This document shows positions 1 through 7,280 of a stretch of 17,258 nt of DNA, piece after piece. The stretch is from CAMYKD01 sp041617155 (lineage in GTDB: Bacteria > Pseudomonadota > Alphaproteobacteria > Kiloniellales > JAKSDN01), in the NCBI GenBank assembly GCA_041617155.1, contig JBFJPL010000081.1, forward strand, positions 1-17,258, written 5' to 3'. How positions within the stretch are numbered: the first letter of the stretch is position 1; each line of letters begins with the position of its first letter. Under the pieces are notes generated by a model, which saw only the letters and a list, made by a program, of their open reading frames with translations, did not search any database and had not been told where the DNA came from. A program made the position numbers and the translations under genes.

Positions 1-1
1 C

Positions 2-130
2 GTTCTGGTGCGCGAAAACGGCGCGTTCCGGCTGCTCGCTGTCATGGTCGGGGTCGCCAACGGGCGCTATTCCGCCGCCGTCGAGGCGGTGCACTGGCGG
101 GCGTTGAGCAACGCGCCGGGCTGCCCGTGA
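2..130 (+). CDS. 3' end of an unidentified protein (partial)
   Basis: An open frame runs from the window edge to a TGA at 128-130 and encodes 42 residues ending in SNAPGCP. It has a hydrophobic stretch (FRLLAVMVGVA) followed by a short polar tail. The beginning lies outside the window, so neither family nor function can be assigned. Its orientation converges with the helicase gene, and a strong inverted repeat lies just downstream, which fits a genuine gene end. The frame is short, so chance is not excluded. Confidence 0.4.
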   Translation, partial: VLVRENGAFRLLAVMVGVANGRYSAAVEAVHWRALSNAPGCP

Positions 131-172
131 GCAGGTTCTAGAGCATTATCCGAACAAGTCGATCCAGCCCGC

Positions 173-225
173 TCCCCCTCCCGGCCGCCCACGGAATCGT
201 ATGATATGGGCGGCCGGGAGGGGGA
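173..225. terminator. 18-bp perfect inverted repeat between convergent genes, possible two-way terminator
   Basis: Bases 173-190 are the exact reverse complement of 208-225, with a 17-base loop. The stem is almost entirely G and C (core CCCGGCCGCCC). It lies 43 bases after the end of the upstream partial gene and 38 bases after the end of the helicase, where a shared terminator would sit. Neither strand has a T-run after the stem, so it is not a textbook intrinsic terminator. It could act as an RNA 3'-end stabiliser or be a REP-like repeat. Confidence 0.5.
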
Positions 226-262
226 AGGGGCCGGCACCGACTCTACGCGAACGGATAACGCG

Positions 263-3049
263 CTAGGCTCGGTCCCCAGCCAAGAACCCCCGCGTTTCGG
301 CGACCGCTTCGGCGAGACCCACCCGTTGCGCCTCGACCCCGTGCGGGAAGGCGCCGAGCAAGCGCGAGGGCATCCTGGAGTCGAGTAGGACGAAGACCCC
401 CAGGTCGTCGGCGCGGCGGATCAGACGGCCGTAGGCCTGCTTGAGGCGCAGGCGGGCCAGCATGTCGTCGTAGCGCCGGCCGCCGAAGGCCTCTCGGCGC
501 GCCTTGTGGGCGATGGTCGGGCGCGGCCAGGGCACGCGGTCGAAAACGATCAGGCGCAGGGCGCGGCCCGGTACGTCGACCCCGTCGCGCACCGCGTCGG
601 TGCCGAGCAGGCAGGCGTCCTCCTCGGCGCGGAAGATGTCGACCAGGGTCGAGGTGTCGAGCCCGTCGACATGCTGGGCATAGAGCGGCAAGCCGGCCTG
701 GTCGAGCGGCCGGGCGATTCGGTCGTAGACCGCGCGCAGGCGCGAGATCGCGGTGAACAGGCCGAGTGCACCGCCGCCGGCCGCCAGAAACAGCTCGCGG
801 ATCGCGGCGGCGACCAGGTCCGTGTCGTCCTTGCGCAGGTCGCTGACGATCAGCACCCGGGTCTGGGCGCCGTAGTCGAAGGGCGAGGGTACCCGGGTCC
901 TGAGCGGCGGCGCGGGCAGATGGTTGGCACCGCTGCGCTGCTCCGCCGCCGCCCAGTCGTTCTCGGGATCGCCGCTGCCGTCGGTCAGGGTGGCCGAGGT
1001 GATGACCGCGCCGCGCGTGTTGATCAGCACGGTTTCGGCGAAGGGCAGCGTCGGATCGACCCAGTGGCGGTAGAATCCCAGGTCGATCTCCCGGCCGTCG
1101 AGCCGCGCGACCGCCAGCCAGTCGATCGCCTCGGGCGGCGGGTCCTCGCCGAGCGCGCTCAACATGCTGCGCCAGGCGCCGACCTGGTGAGCGCGGCGCC
1201 GCTGAAGGCCCCGGCAGACCGCATCGATGCGCCGCCGCACGTCGCTGTCGAGCGTATTGCTCTCGTCGTCGAGCCGGGCCTTGAGGCGCCGCTCGAGCAG
1301 CGTCATCGGTTCGGCCAGCCGGCCGAGAGCCGCCGCCAAGCCGTTGGCGGCTTCCAGCAACTCGGGGACCGGCGGCCGGGCATCGGTCTCCAGGCTGTAG
1401 GGTCCGTCGGCGCCCCGGGCCCGGGCATAGACCTGTTCGCGGACCAGGCGCAGAAAGCCTTCGGTCGGTCCGCGCGGCGCGCCGTCGGCCAGACGTTGCT
1501 GCCAGCCCTCGCCGGCCAGAACGCGGGCGGCCACGACGATCGCCTCGAGGGCCCCGACGCTCTCCTCGTCTTCGCCCAGCAGGTCTTCGATCCGCCGCTT
1601 CAGTCCGCGCAGTCGGCTGGCGCCGCGCCGGGCGGTCTCGGCGCCGAGCAGCCAGCGTCGCAGCTCTTGGCTCTCCAGCCCGGTCAGGTGCGCGGCGAAG
1701 GCGCTGTCCGCCGCGTCGAACAGGTGGTGGCCCTCGTCGAACACGATGTGCGCCGGCACCTGGCTGTCGTCGCCGCCGCCCAGCGCCGCCTGGACCATCA
1801 CCAGGGCGTGGTTGGCGACCACGATCTCGGCTCGGCGCGCGCGCCTGATACCGCGTTCGATGAAGCACTTGCCATAGTGCTGGCAGGCCGAATAGATGCA
1901 TTCGCCGCGCCGGTCGGTCAGGCCCAGGGTCCGGCCCCGGCCGAGCAGGTCGGCCAGCCAGCTTGGAAAGTCGCCGCCGACCATGTCGCCGTCCCGGCTG
2001 CGCGCCGCCCAGCGCGCCATCAAGCCGACCGCGATCGCGTCCTGGGGCCGTGTCGCCAGGGCCCGGACCGCCTCCTCCAGGTTCAGCAGGCAGAGGTAGT
2101 TCTCCCGGCCCTTGCGGATCACCACCTTCTCGCTCTTCATCTGCGGCTGTGGAAACAGGCGGTCGAGCTCGGTGTCGATCTGGTGCTGCAGGTTGCGGGT
2201 GTAGGTCGAGATCCACACCGGCGCGCCGTTGCGTTCGGCCCACAGGCTGGCCGGCGCCAGATAACCCAGGGTCTTGCCGACGCCGGTGCCGGCCTCGGCC
2301 AGCACCAGGTTCGGTGCGTTCGCCTGATCGCGTGGCGCGAAGCCGAGCGCGACGGCCGAGGCGTAATCCGCCTGTTGCGGCCGGGGCTCGGCCCCGTCAC
2401 CGAGCAGCGCCGCCAGCCGGGCGCGCGCCTCGGCCGGCTCGATCGGCACATTGCCGGGCGGTGGCTCCGGCGCCTGATCCTGCCAGGCGGGCAGGCCCTC
2501 CCAGACCCTGAGCCCGTTGTCCCGCCGCAGGTCCGGCGCGCTCGTTTCGCCGGGCCCAAGCGCGGCCAGCACGGCCGGTCCCCAGGACCAGCCGGCCCGG
2601 GCCATGGTCCAGGCGATGGTCCGGGCATCGGGGTCGCGCCGCCGATCTCCCGCGGCCAGCTCGCGCAACAGCCGTTCGGCGGCACTCCGCAGCCCAAGGG
2701 CCGCTCCCTCCAGGTCGCTCGCCGGCGCCAGGCCCAGGCTGGCGATCAGGCCGCGGGGCGTGGGCGTGGTAAAGCTGGCCGGCCGGACGAAGGCGAACAG
2801 CTCCAGAAGGTCAAAGGCCGGAAAGGGCGAGCATCCGAGCCGGCGCGCGGTGGCCCTAGCATGGCACAGGATGGGCGGCTGATTTCGGGCCGCCTCGACC
2901 GCCTGGGCGGTCGTCTCGCCCAGAATCTCGCCGTCGAGCGTCAGCCGGACCGCCCGATCCAGTCCGGCCACCAGGACTGGCGCGGCGGGCAGCTGGATGC
3001 GGCCTTGCGGCGAGTCCTCCGGGTCGGTCTTGGCGCTGGGGGCGGTCAT
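263..3049 (-). CDS. ATP-dependent DNA helicase, DinG/XPD type with iron-sulfur domain
   Basis: The 928-residue protein is a superfamily 2 helicase of the DinG/YoaA/XPD type, which unwinds DNA 5' to 3' during repair and at R-loops or forks. The Walker A motif EAGTGVGKT ends near residue 260. Four cysteines at about 320, 384, 389 and 395 match the Fe-S cluster domain. The DEAH-type box reads DEGH (438-441), ITSATL is motif III-like, and QAYGRLIRR (from about 871) is motif VI. The first 240 residues are a weakly conserved extension without a visible exonuclease motif. I chose the ATG at 3049 (MTAPSAKTD). The frame stays open to 3232, but that extra 61-residue stretch crosses the AT-rich regulatory palindrome and does not look like protein. 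No strong ribosome binding site is visible. It is transcribed divergently from the regulator/sigma cluster. I assign no gene symbol because DinG and YoaA paralogs cannot be told apart by eye. Confidence 0.9.
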   Translation of the reverse strand: MTAPSAKTDPEDSPQGRIQLPAAPVLVAGLDRAVRLTLDGEILGETTAQAVEAARNQPPILCHARATARRLGCSPFPAFDLLELFAFVRPASFTTPTPRGLIASLGLAPASDLEGAALGLRSAAERLLRELAAGDRRRDPDARTIAWTMARAGWSWGPAVLAALGPGETSAPDLRRDNGLRVWEGLPAWQDQAPEPPPGNVPIEPAEARARLAALLGDGAEPRPQQADYASAVALGFAPRDQANAPNLVLAEAGTGVGKTLGYLAPASLWAERNGAPVWISTYTRNLQHQIDTELDRLFPQPQMKSEKVVIRKGRENYLCLLNLEEAVRALATRPQDAIAVGLMARWAARSRDGDMVGGDFPSWLADLLGRGRTLGLTDRRGECIYSACQHYGKCFIERGIRRARRAEIVVANHALVMVQAALGGGDDSQVPAHIVFDEGHHLFDAADSAFAAHLTGLESQELRRWLLGAETARRGASRLRGLKRRIEDLLGEDEESVGALEAIVVAARVLAGEGWQQRLADGAPRGPTEGFLRLVREQVYARARGADGPYSLETDARPPVPELLEAANGLAAALGRLAEPMTLLERRLKARLDDESNTLDSDVRRRIDAVCRGLQRRRAHQVGAWRSMLSALGEDPPPEAIDWLAVARLDGREIDLGFYRHWVDPTLPFAETVLINTRGAVITSATLTDGSGDPENDWAAAEQRSGANHLPAPPLRTRVPSPFDYGAQTRVLIVSDLRKDDTDLVAAAIRELFLAAGGGALGLFTAISRLRAVYDRIARPLDQAGLPLYAQHVDGLDTSTLVDIFRAEEDACLLGTDAVRDGVDVPGRALRLIVFDRVPWPRPTIAHKARREAFGGRRYDDMLARLRLKQAYGRLIRRADDLGVFVLLDSRMPSRLLGAFPHGVEAQRVGLAEAVAETRGFLAGDRA

Positions 3050-3125
3050 GGCCGAAGGAGTATAGGGGCATGGCCAAGCCGGCGTCACGACGCGGAATCG
3101 CCTCAAGAAATTCGGCCGATTCGCG

Positions 3126-3155
3126 AACCGGCTTATGATCCAGAAACTGCCGGTT
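3126..3155. other. 7-bp stem-loop in the helicase leader
   Basis: AACCGGC (3126-3132) is the exact reverse complement of GCCGGTT (3149-3155), with a 16-base loop. On the plus strand the stem is followed by GTTTTT, which resembles a weak intrinsic terminator, but no plus-strand gene ends here. On the minus strand it would lie in the 5' leader of the helicase mRNA if transcription starts near the 20-bp palindrome. Confidence 0.3.
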
Positions 3156-3160
3156 GTTTT

Positions 3161-3180
3161 TGCATGTAAATTTACATGCA
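3161..3180. promoter_or_regulatory. Perfect 20-bp palindrome, probable operator
   Basis: The two half-sites TGCATGTAAA and TTTACATGCA form a perfect dyad with no spacer. On the minus strand a TATAAT hexamer (plus-strand positions 3180-3185) touches its edge, so the palindrome would cover a transcription start towards the helicase gene. I could not find a convincing -35 for it. The obvious candidate to bind is the winged-helix protein encoded from 3350. Operator function is inferred from symmetry, AT content and position. Confidence 0.6.
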
Positions 3181-3227
3181 TTATAAGAGTTTGTTTAGCA
3201 ACGACTTTCCAACGATAGCGGAAAATT

Positions 3228-3276
3228 TGCATACAGAAATGCAGATAACGAAATTATGAATTTATAAATGCATGCA
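3228..3276. promoter_or_regulatory. Additional TGCAT dyads upstream of the regulator promoter
   Basis: TGCAT-N6-ATGCA at 3228-3243 and the 8-bp palindrome TGCATGCA at 3269-3276 reuse the outer half-site of the 20-bp palindrome at 3161-3180. The second lies immediately upstream of the -35 hexamer of the regulator promoter. Spacers differ from the main palindrome (6 or 0 instead of 10 bases), so these may be weaker or half-site contacts. Their common core suggests one regulator acts across the whole divergent region. Confidence 0.45.
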
Positions 3277-3283
3277 AAAACGC

Positions 3284-3312
3284 TTGCAATTATGACTTCA
3301 CCGGCCTATATT
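3284..3312 (+). promoter_or_regulatory. Sigma-70-type promoter of the regulator/sigma cluster
   Basis: TTGCAA (3284-3289), a 17-base spacer and TATATT (3307-3312) match the -35 and -10 consensus at four and five of six positions. Transcription would start near 3319, about 30 bases before the ATG at 3350. The -35 lies next to the TGCATGCA dyad, so a bound repressor could block it. Confidence 0.6.
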
Positions 3313-3349
3313 CGAGCCTGTTACCTGGTGGGCGAAAAGGGCGACGTCG

Positions 3350-3766
3350 ATGTCCGAGGCATTGAAATACAATAACGACCAGCATCGGGAGTACCTGATC
3401 ATGATAGATTCGATCTCCGCCAACTGGCTCGGTGTGTTCGACGGCAACGATGTGTTCTATTCGGCCCAGTACTGGGATCTCTTCACGAACATTTGGCGCA
3501 GCGACAAGCCGGTCACCAAGACCGAAGCCCTGAAATGCATGACCGGTATCAAGAGCCCCCATACCGCGAGCAAGTACCTCGAGACGGCGATTCGTGAAGG
3601 CCTGCTGGTCGAGGAAGACAACCCAGCGGACAAGCGGTCCCGGTTCATTTCCCTGTCCCCGGCGATGGCGCAGCGGCTCGACCGCTTCTTCGACCGCGCG
3701 ATCAGCGAACTGCGCAAGTCAAATCGGAAAATCGAAATCGAAGGCCCCTCTCCGGTGGAGCCGTAG
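3350..3766 (+). CDS. MarR-like winged helix-turn-helix regulator
   Basis: This 138-residue protein has the layout of small MarR-type regulators: an N-terminal helical dimerisation part, a helix-turn-helix (about 58-83, with KSPHTASKYLETAIREGLL), and a wing ending in ADKRSRFISLSP (about 92-103), followed by a C-terminal helix. The DKRSR wing is the typical D-x-R-x-R-like signature. It is presumed to bind DNA as a dimer; the ligand is unknown. The ATG at 3350 has an AAAAGG ribosome binding site about 9 bases upstream. Only two bases separate its stop from the sigma factor start, so the two are very probably co-transcribed. The TGCAT palindromes upstream suggest autoregulation and possibly control of the divergent helicase. 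Family membership rests on the wing and helix pattern; MarR subfamily is not assigned. Confidence 0.75.
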   Translation: MSEALKYNNDQHREYLIMIDSISANWLGVFDGNDVFYSAQYWDLFTNIWRSDKPVTKTEALKCMTGIKSPHTASKYLETAIREGLLVEEDNPADKRSRFISLSPAMAQRLDRFFDRAISELRKSNRKIEIEGPSPVEP

Positions 3767-3768
3767 AA

Positions 3769-4431
3769 ATGGAGCATCCCATGTCGGCTACCTGCACCCT
3801 CCAAATGGAGTCCCTGCAACGGAAACCGGACGCCACGCCGTCGCGGGTGCCACCGCGCGACATCGCGGCGGTGGCCCGTAGACGGGCCCAGGCGGATCCG
3901 GACGCAACGGACCTGAGCCGCCTGGTGGCAGGCGATAAGGCCGCCTGGGATGCGTTCGTCCAGCGCCACGCCCGGGTGATCTATGCCGCCGTCCAGCGCC
4001 GTCTCGTGCCGGCCGGCCGGGCCGGCGAGGCGGACGACGTGGCCCAGGACGTCTTCGTCAAGCTGTGCGGGAGGAACTTTCACCTGCTGCGCAACTACGA
4101 TCCCAAGCGGGCCAAGCTGACCACTTGGCTGACCGTGATCGCGACCTCGACGGCGATCGACCACCTGCGCCGGCAGTCGGCCTCGACGACGGCACTCGAC
4201 CTGGCGCCGGAATCGGCGCTCGCGGTCGAGCCGAAGCTGCCGGAAAAAATCAAGATCCCGGACGGCCTGCTGTCGCCGCGCCAGGCCCTGGTCGTCGAGC
4301 TGCTCTACCGGCGCGAGCTCGACGTGGCCGAGGCGGCCGAGGTGCTGGCGGTCGACCCGCAAACCGTGCGCAGCACTCACCACAAGGCCTTGGTCAAGCT
4401 GAGGGAGCATTTCCGCGAAGAGCTGCGTTGA
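3769..4431 (+). CDS. ECF-type sigma factor (sigma-70 family)
   Basis: The 220-residue protein contains only regions 2 and 4 of sigma-70, as group 4 sigma factors do. Region 2 (about 50-137) includes EADDVAQDVFVKL and a TWLTVIATSTAIDHLRR segment that would bind and melt the -10 element. Region 4 (about 167-215) begins LSPRQALVVELLYRREL and has the helix-turn-helix AAEVLAVDPQTVRSTHHKAL for -35 recognition. About 45 extra residues precede region 2. Two starts are credible: ATG 3769 (GGTGGAG eight bases upstream) and ATG 3781 (GGAG six bases upstream). The gene is the second of the cluster, followed by an anti-sigma-like membrane protein and a periplasmic sensor, which suggests control by envelope or metal stress. 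The promoter it recognises was not identified. Confidence 0.88.
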   Translation: MEHPMSATCTLQMESLQRKPDATPSRVPPRDIAAVARRRAQADPDATDLSRLVAGDKAAWDAFVQRHARVIYAAVQRRLVPAGRAGEADDVAQDVFVKLCGRNFHLLRNYDPKRAKLTTWLTVIATSTAIDHLRRQSASTTALDLAPESALAVEPKLPEKIKIPDGLLSPRQALVVELLYRRELDVAEAAEVLAVDPQTVRSTHHKALVKLREHFREELR

Positions 4432-4467
4432 CGAACCGACCGCTCATGCCGGGCACCAAAAGCGGCG

Positions 4468-4491
4468 CGATGGCCCGACTCCGGACCATCG
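4468..4491. other. Small hairpin between sigma and anti-sigma-like genes
   Basis: CGATGG (4468-4473) pairs with CCATCG (4486-4491). A C-A mismatch and two more G-C pairs follow inside, leaving a six-base loop. There is no T-run after it. It could attenuate read-through or stabilise the sigma-factor message 3' end; chance occurrence is possible. Confidence 0.25.
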
Positions 4492-4513
4492 GCCCTTGGG
4501 CTCGTTGTGGGGA

Positions 4514-4555
4514 TGTTTCCGTATCAATCGGCGTACTACGCTACAATCGGAAACA
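4514..4555. promoter_or_regulatory. Nested dyad upstream of the anti-sigma-like gene
   Basis: TGTTTCCG (4514-4521) is the exact reverse complement of CGGAAACA (4548-4555). Inside it, GCGTA-C-TACGC (4531-4541) forms a second, almost concentric dyad. CAATCGG also occurs twice in direct orientation (4525-4531 and 4544-4550), 19 bases apart, and GCTACAAT twice, 18 bases apart (4540-4547 and 4558-4565). The block ends eight bases before the ATG at 4564, a position suited to an operator or a promoter for the two downstream genes. Confidence 0.45.
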
Positions 4556-4563
4556 CTGCTACA

Positions 4564-5079
4564 ATGAGCGATATGAAAGACACCCCAATTCCGGACCGGA
4601 AGCTCGGGCGCCAAGATGAGGCCGCCCATCGGTCCGGCGATCCAACCGAAGGCGGCCCCGACAGCATGGAGCTGGCCGCCTATTTGGACGGCACCCTGGA
4701 GGATGCCGCGCGCGACCGGGTCGAGGCTTGGTTCGCCGCGGCCCCGGAGCGCCTCGATCTGCTGATCGGTGCCCGCCAGGCTCTGGCCGAACCGACCGTA
4801 CCGGCGCCGGACCCGGTGGTGCGGCGGGCCGCCGGCCTTCTGCCCGAGCCCGGAAGCCTGCCGGTACCGGGTTTTTCGGCCGGGTTCGGCCGCCTTCTGG
4901 CCCTGGCCGGGCCGGTCCGGCCGCTCGGCTTGGTCGCCGTTTCCGGAGCCGTACTGTTGGCCTGTGTGGTCGGCTTCGAGCTCGGCCGTATGGGTTACCT
5001 CAGCACGCTGGCCATGGAACAGGTGGTGGCCTACGAGTCGGGTCTCGAGTTCGGTGAAATCACCGAAGGGTTCCTCTAG
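4564..5079 (+). CDS. Single-pass membrane protein, probable anti-sigma factor
   Basis: From ATG 4564 the protein has 171 residues. A soluble N-terminal part contains MELAAYLDGTLEDAARDRVE (from about residue 35), which resembles the short helical sigma-binding segment of anti-sigma factors (typically xLxAYLDGELs), but no HxxxCxxC zinc motif is present. A hydrophobic segment at about 119-141 (PLGLVAVSGAVLLACVVGFE) would cross the inner membrane, leaving about 30 residues in the periplasm. The frame opens earlier at GTG 4507, but the extra residues are translated from the nested dyad at 4514-4555, so I favour 4564; ATG 4573 is also possible. It abuts the sensor gene with no gap. The role (holding the upstream ECF sigma at the membrane) is inferred from position and topology. 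Confidence 0.65.
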   Translation: MSDMKDTPIPDRKLGRQDEAAHRSGDPTEGGPDSMELAAYLDGTLEDAARDRVEAWFAAAPERLDLLIGARQALAEPTVPAPDPVVRRAAGLLPEPGSLPVPGFSAGFGRLLALAGPVRPLGLVAVSGAVLLACVVGFELGRMGYLSTLAMEQVVAYESGLEFGEITEGFL

Positions 5080-5562
5080 GTGGCTGCGGTGGCGAAGGCC
5101 AGACTGCCCTGGGTCTTGCTCACCGTCTCGCTGGCGCTCAACCTTTTCTTCGCGGGCGGCGCCATCTATACGAAGCTCACCGCCGAGCAATGGACCAGCG
5201 AATCAGAACAGCGTCTCGAAGTGGTGGTCGAGCGCCTCGAGTTGTCTGCGGACCGGCGTGCCGGGCTCGAGGCCTTGCGTGAGCGGGTGCAAATGCGCAT
5301 GGCGAGCCTGCGCGGGGGATGGCGGGAAAGCCGCAAGGAAATGCTGGCCGAACTGGCCCGGCCGGAACTCGACCGGGCGCGCGTCAAAGAGTTGATGCAG
5401 CGGGGCATGACCGCCCGTGCGGCGCTGTTCGAAGAGCTATTGGTCGATCTTCACGCCTATCTCGGCACTCTGTCCGACGCGCAACGCCGTTCTTTCCTGG
5501 AGATGGCCGAGGAGCGCGGCTTCATGCGCGACCTGTTCGGCCCCGGGCGGCGGCGCCGGTAG
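5080..5562 (+). CDS. Membrane-anchored periplasmic sensor, metal-resistance/Spy-like
   Basis: This 160-residue protein has one N-terminal membrane anchor (about residues 9-29, LPWVLLTVSLALNLFFAGGA) followed by an all-helical, charged periplasmic domain with RLELSADRRAGLEAL and LGTLSDAQRRSFLEMAEER segments, the repeated pattern of the Metal_resist/CnrX/Spy group. CnrX-type sensors bind metal and, with an anti-sigma factor, release an ECF sigma. This protein has no cysteine and only one histidine (DLHAYL), so classical Ni/Co ligation as in CnrX is doubtful, and it may sense misfolding or another stress. It starts at GTG 5080, directly after the previous stop; GAAGGG at 5065-5070 is a good ribosome binding site. 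GTG 5089 is an alternative. It probably forms a translationally linked pair with the anti-sigma-like gene. Confidence 0.7.
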   Translation: MAAVAKARLPWVLLTVSLALNLFFAGGAIYTKLTAEQWTSESEQRLEVVVERLELSADRRAGLEALRERVQMRMASLRGGWRESRKEMLAELARPELDRARVKELMQRGMTARAALFEELLVDLHAYLGTLSDAQRRSFLEMAEERGFMRDLFGPGRRRR

Positions 5563-5677
5563 CCGGGCTTCGGCCGCTGGCTCGACAGCGCGGTGCGGGC
5601 CATGGACAGTGTGACAGTTGCGGGCTAGTTTCCCGGCGCAAGATCTCATCTCAAACACGAGAGCGGTACCACCGGCC

Positions 5678-7267
5678 ATGTCGAGCGAGCGGGAACTTGC
5701 CCTGGCAGCCAGGGCTTGGCCTTTCGAGGAAGCGCGCAAGCTGCTGAAGCGTATCGGCGGCAAGGCGCCGGACAAGGGCTATGTGCTGCTGCAGACCGGC
5801 TACGGCCCCTCGGGATTGCCGCACATCGGCACCTTCGGCGAGGTCGTGCGCACCACCATGGTGCGCCGGGCCTTCGCGCGTCTTTCGGATGTTCCGACCC
5901 GGCTGTTTTGCTTTTCCGACGACCTGGACGGGCTCAGGAAGGTGCCCGACAACATCCCCAATCAGGAGCTCGTGGCGCAGAACCTGGGCAAGCCCTTGAC
6001 CGCGATTCCCGATCCCTTCGGCGAGTACGAATCTTTCGGTCACCACAACAATGCGCGGCTGCGCGCCTTTCTCGACGATTTCGGCTTCGACTACGAATTC
6101 CAGTCGGCAACCGAACTCTACCGATCGGGCCGCTTCGACGAGGCCCTTCTCAAGGTGCTGGAGCGCTATGACCAGGTGATGGAGATCATGTTGCCGACCC
6201 TGGGGCCGGAGCGGCGCCAGACCTACAGCCCGTTCCTGCCGATTTGTCCCCGGACCGGCCGGGTGCTGCAAGTCCCGGTGCTGGAACGCGACCCTCGGGC
6301 CGGCACCATCGTCTATCAGGACGAGGACGGCTCGAAGGTCGAGACGCCGGTGACCGGCGGGCACTGCAAGCTGCAATGGAAGCCCGACTGGGCCATGCGC
6401 TGGTATGGCCTCGACGTCGATTACGAGATGTCCGGCAAGGACCTGATCGATTCGGTCAAGGCGAGCGGGCGCATCTGTCAGGCCCTCGGTGGCCGGCCGC
6501 CCGAGGGTTTCACCTACGAGCTTTTCCTGGACGAGCAGGCCGAGAAGATCTCCAAGTCCAAGGGCAACGGTCTGTCGGTCGAGGAATGGCTGCGCTACGC
6601 GCCGCAGGAGAGCCTAGCGCTCTTCATGTACCAGAAGCCGCGCGCCGCCAAGCGGCTCTATTTCGATGTCATCCCGCGCGCGGTCGACGACTACCTCAGC
6701 CTCCTGACCGGCTACGCGTCCGAGGAGGACGCGGCAAAGCGCTTGGAGAATCCGGTCTGGCACATCCACGACGGCCAGCCGCCCGCCCCGTCGAGCAGCC
6801 TGAGCTTCGGTCTGCTGCTCAATTTGACCAGCGTCTGCAACACAGAAGACCCGGCGGTGCTCTGGGGTTTCATCTCGCGCTATGCGCCGGACGCCAGCGC
6901 CGAAAGCGCGCCGCTGCTCGACCGGCTGGTCGGTTACGCGATCGCCTACTACCGGGATTTCGTCAAGCCGCAGAAGCAGTACCGGGTGCCCGGCGAGACG
7001 GAACGGGCCGCGCTCGAAGACCTTTTGCGCGAGCTTCAGGCCCTGCCGGCCGATGCCGACGGCGCGACCATCCAGACCCAGGTCTACGAGGTCGGCAAGC
7101 GCCACGACTTTCCGGACCTGCGCGCCTGGTTCAAGGCGCTCTACGAGATCCTGCTGGGCCAGTCCCAAGGCCCGCGCATGGGCTCCTTCATCGCGCTCTA
7201 TGGCTTGGAGGAAAGCATCGAACTGGTCCGCCGGGCCCTGGCCGGCGAGGACCTCAGCGCCGCGTAA
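5678..7267 (+). CDS. lysK: Lysine--tRNA ligase, class I
   Basis: LysK attaches lysine to tRNA-Lys in the cytoplasm using ATP. The 529-residue protein is the class I enzyme, with a Rossmann-fold active site carrying the HIGH-type motif HIGT (about 49-52, in GLPHIGTFGE) and the KMSKS-type motif KISKS (about 290-294). The insert between them has the FCFSDDLDGLRKVP segment usual in class I LysRS, and an alpha-helical anticodon-binding part follows. Class I LysRS is typical of archaea and of many Alphaproteobacteria, which use it in place of class II LysS. I chose ATG 5678 (MSSERELAL); an upstream in-frame TTG at 5618 adds 20 residues that look non-coding. The 115-base gap before it shows no clear promoter. 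The gene converges with the aminotransferase, 13 bases apart; a 5-bp stem (7257-7261/7268-7272) encloses the stop codon. Confidence 0.95.
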   Translation: MSSERELALAARAWPFEEARKLLKRIGGKAPDKGYVLLQTGYGPSGLPHIGTFGEVVRTTMVRRAFARLSDVPTRLFCFSDDLDGLRKVPDNIPNQELVAQNLGKPLTAIPDPFGEYESFGHHNNARLRAFLDDFGFDYEFQSATELYRSGRFDEALLKVLERYDQVMEIMLPTLGPERRQTYSPFLPICPRTGRVLQVPVLERDPRAGTIVYQDEDGSKVETPVTGGHCKLQWKPDWAMRWYGLDVDYEMSGKDLIDSVKASGRICQALGGRPPEGFTYELFLDEQAEKISKSKGNGLSVEEWLRYAPQESLALFMYQKPRAAKRLYFDVIPRAVDDYLSLLTGYASEEDAAKRLENPVWHIHDGQPPAPSSSLSFGLLLNLTSVCNTEDPAVLWGFISRYAPDASAESAPLLDRLVGYAIAYYRDFVKPQKQYRVPGETERAALEDLLRELQALPADADGATIQTQVYEVGKRHDFPDLRAWFKALYEILLGQSQGPRMGSFIALYGLEESIELVRRALAGEDLSAA

Positions 7268-7280
7268 GGCGCAAGGCGAG

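Noticed and set aside
506..3169. 887-residue plus-strand open frame opposite the helicase gene
   Set aside because: It is fully antisense to a helicase with all motifs in order. Its translation is Arg/Gly/Pro/Gln-rich without domains, the usual shadow in GC-rich DNA.
3050..3232. N-terminal extension of the helicase to 3232
   Set aside because: The extra 61 residues are translated from the AT-rich palindrome region and resemble no helicase N-terminus.
3457..4410. 317-residue minus-strand open frame opposite the regulator and sigma genes
   Set aside because: It is antisense to two recognisable protein families, and its own translation has no family features.
4507..4563. Earlier GTG/ATG start for the anti-sigma-like gene
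   Set aside because: The added residues come from the nested dyad block, and the conserved part begins well after ATG 4564. Not fully excluded.
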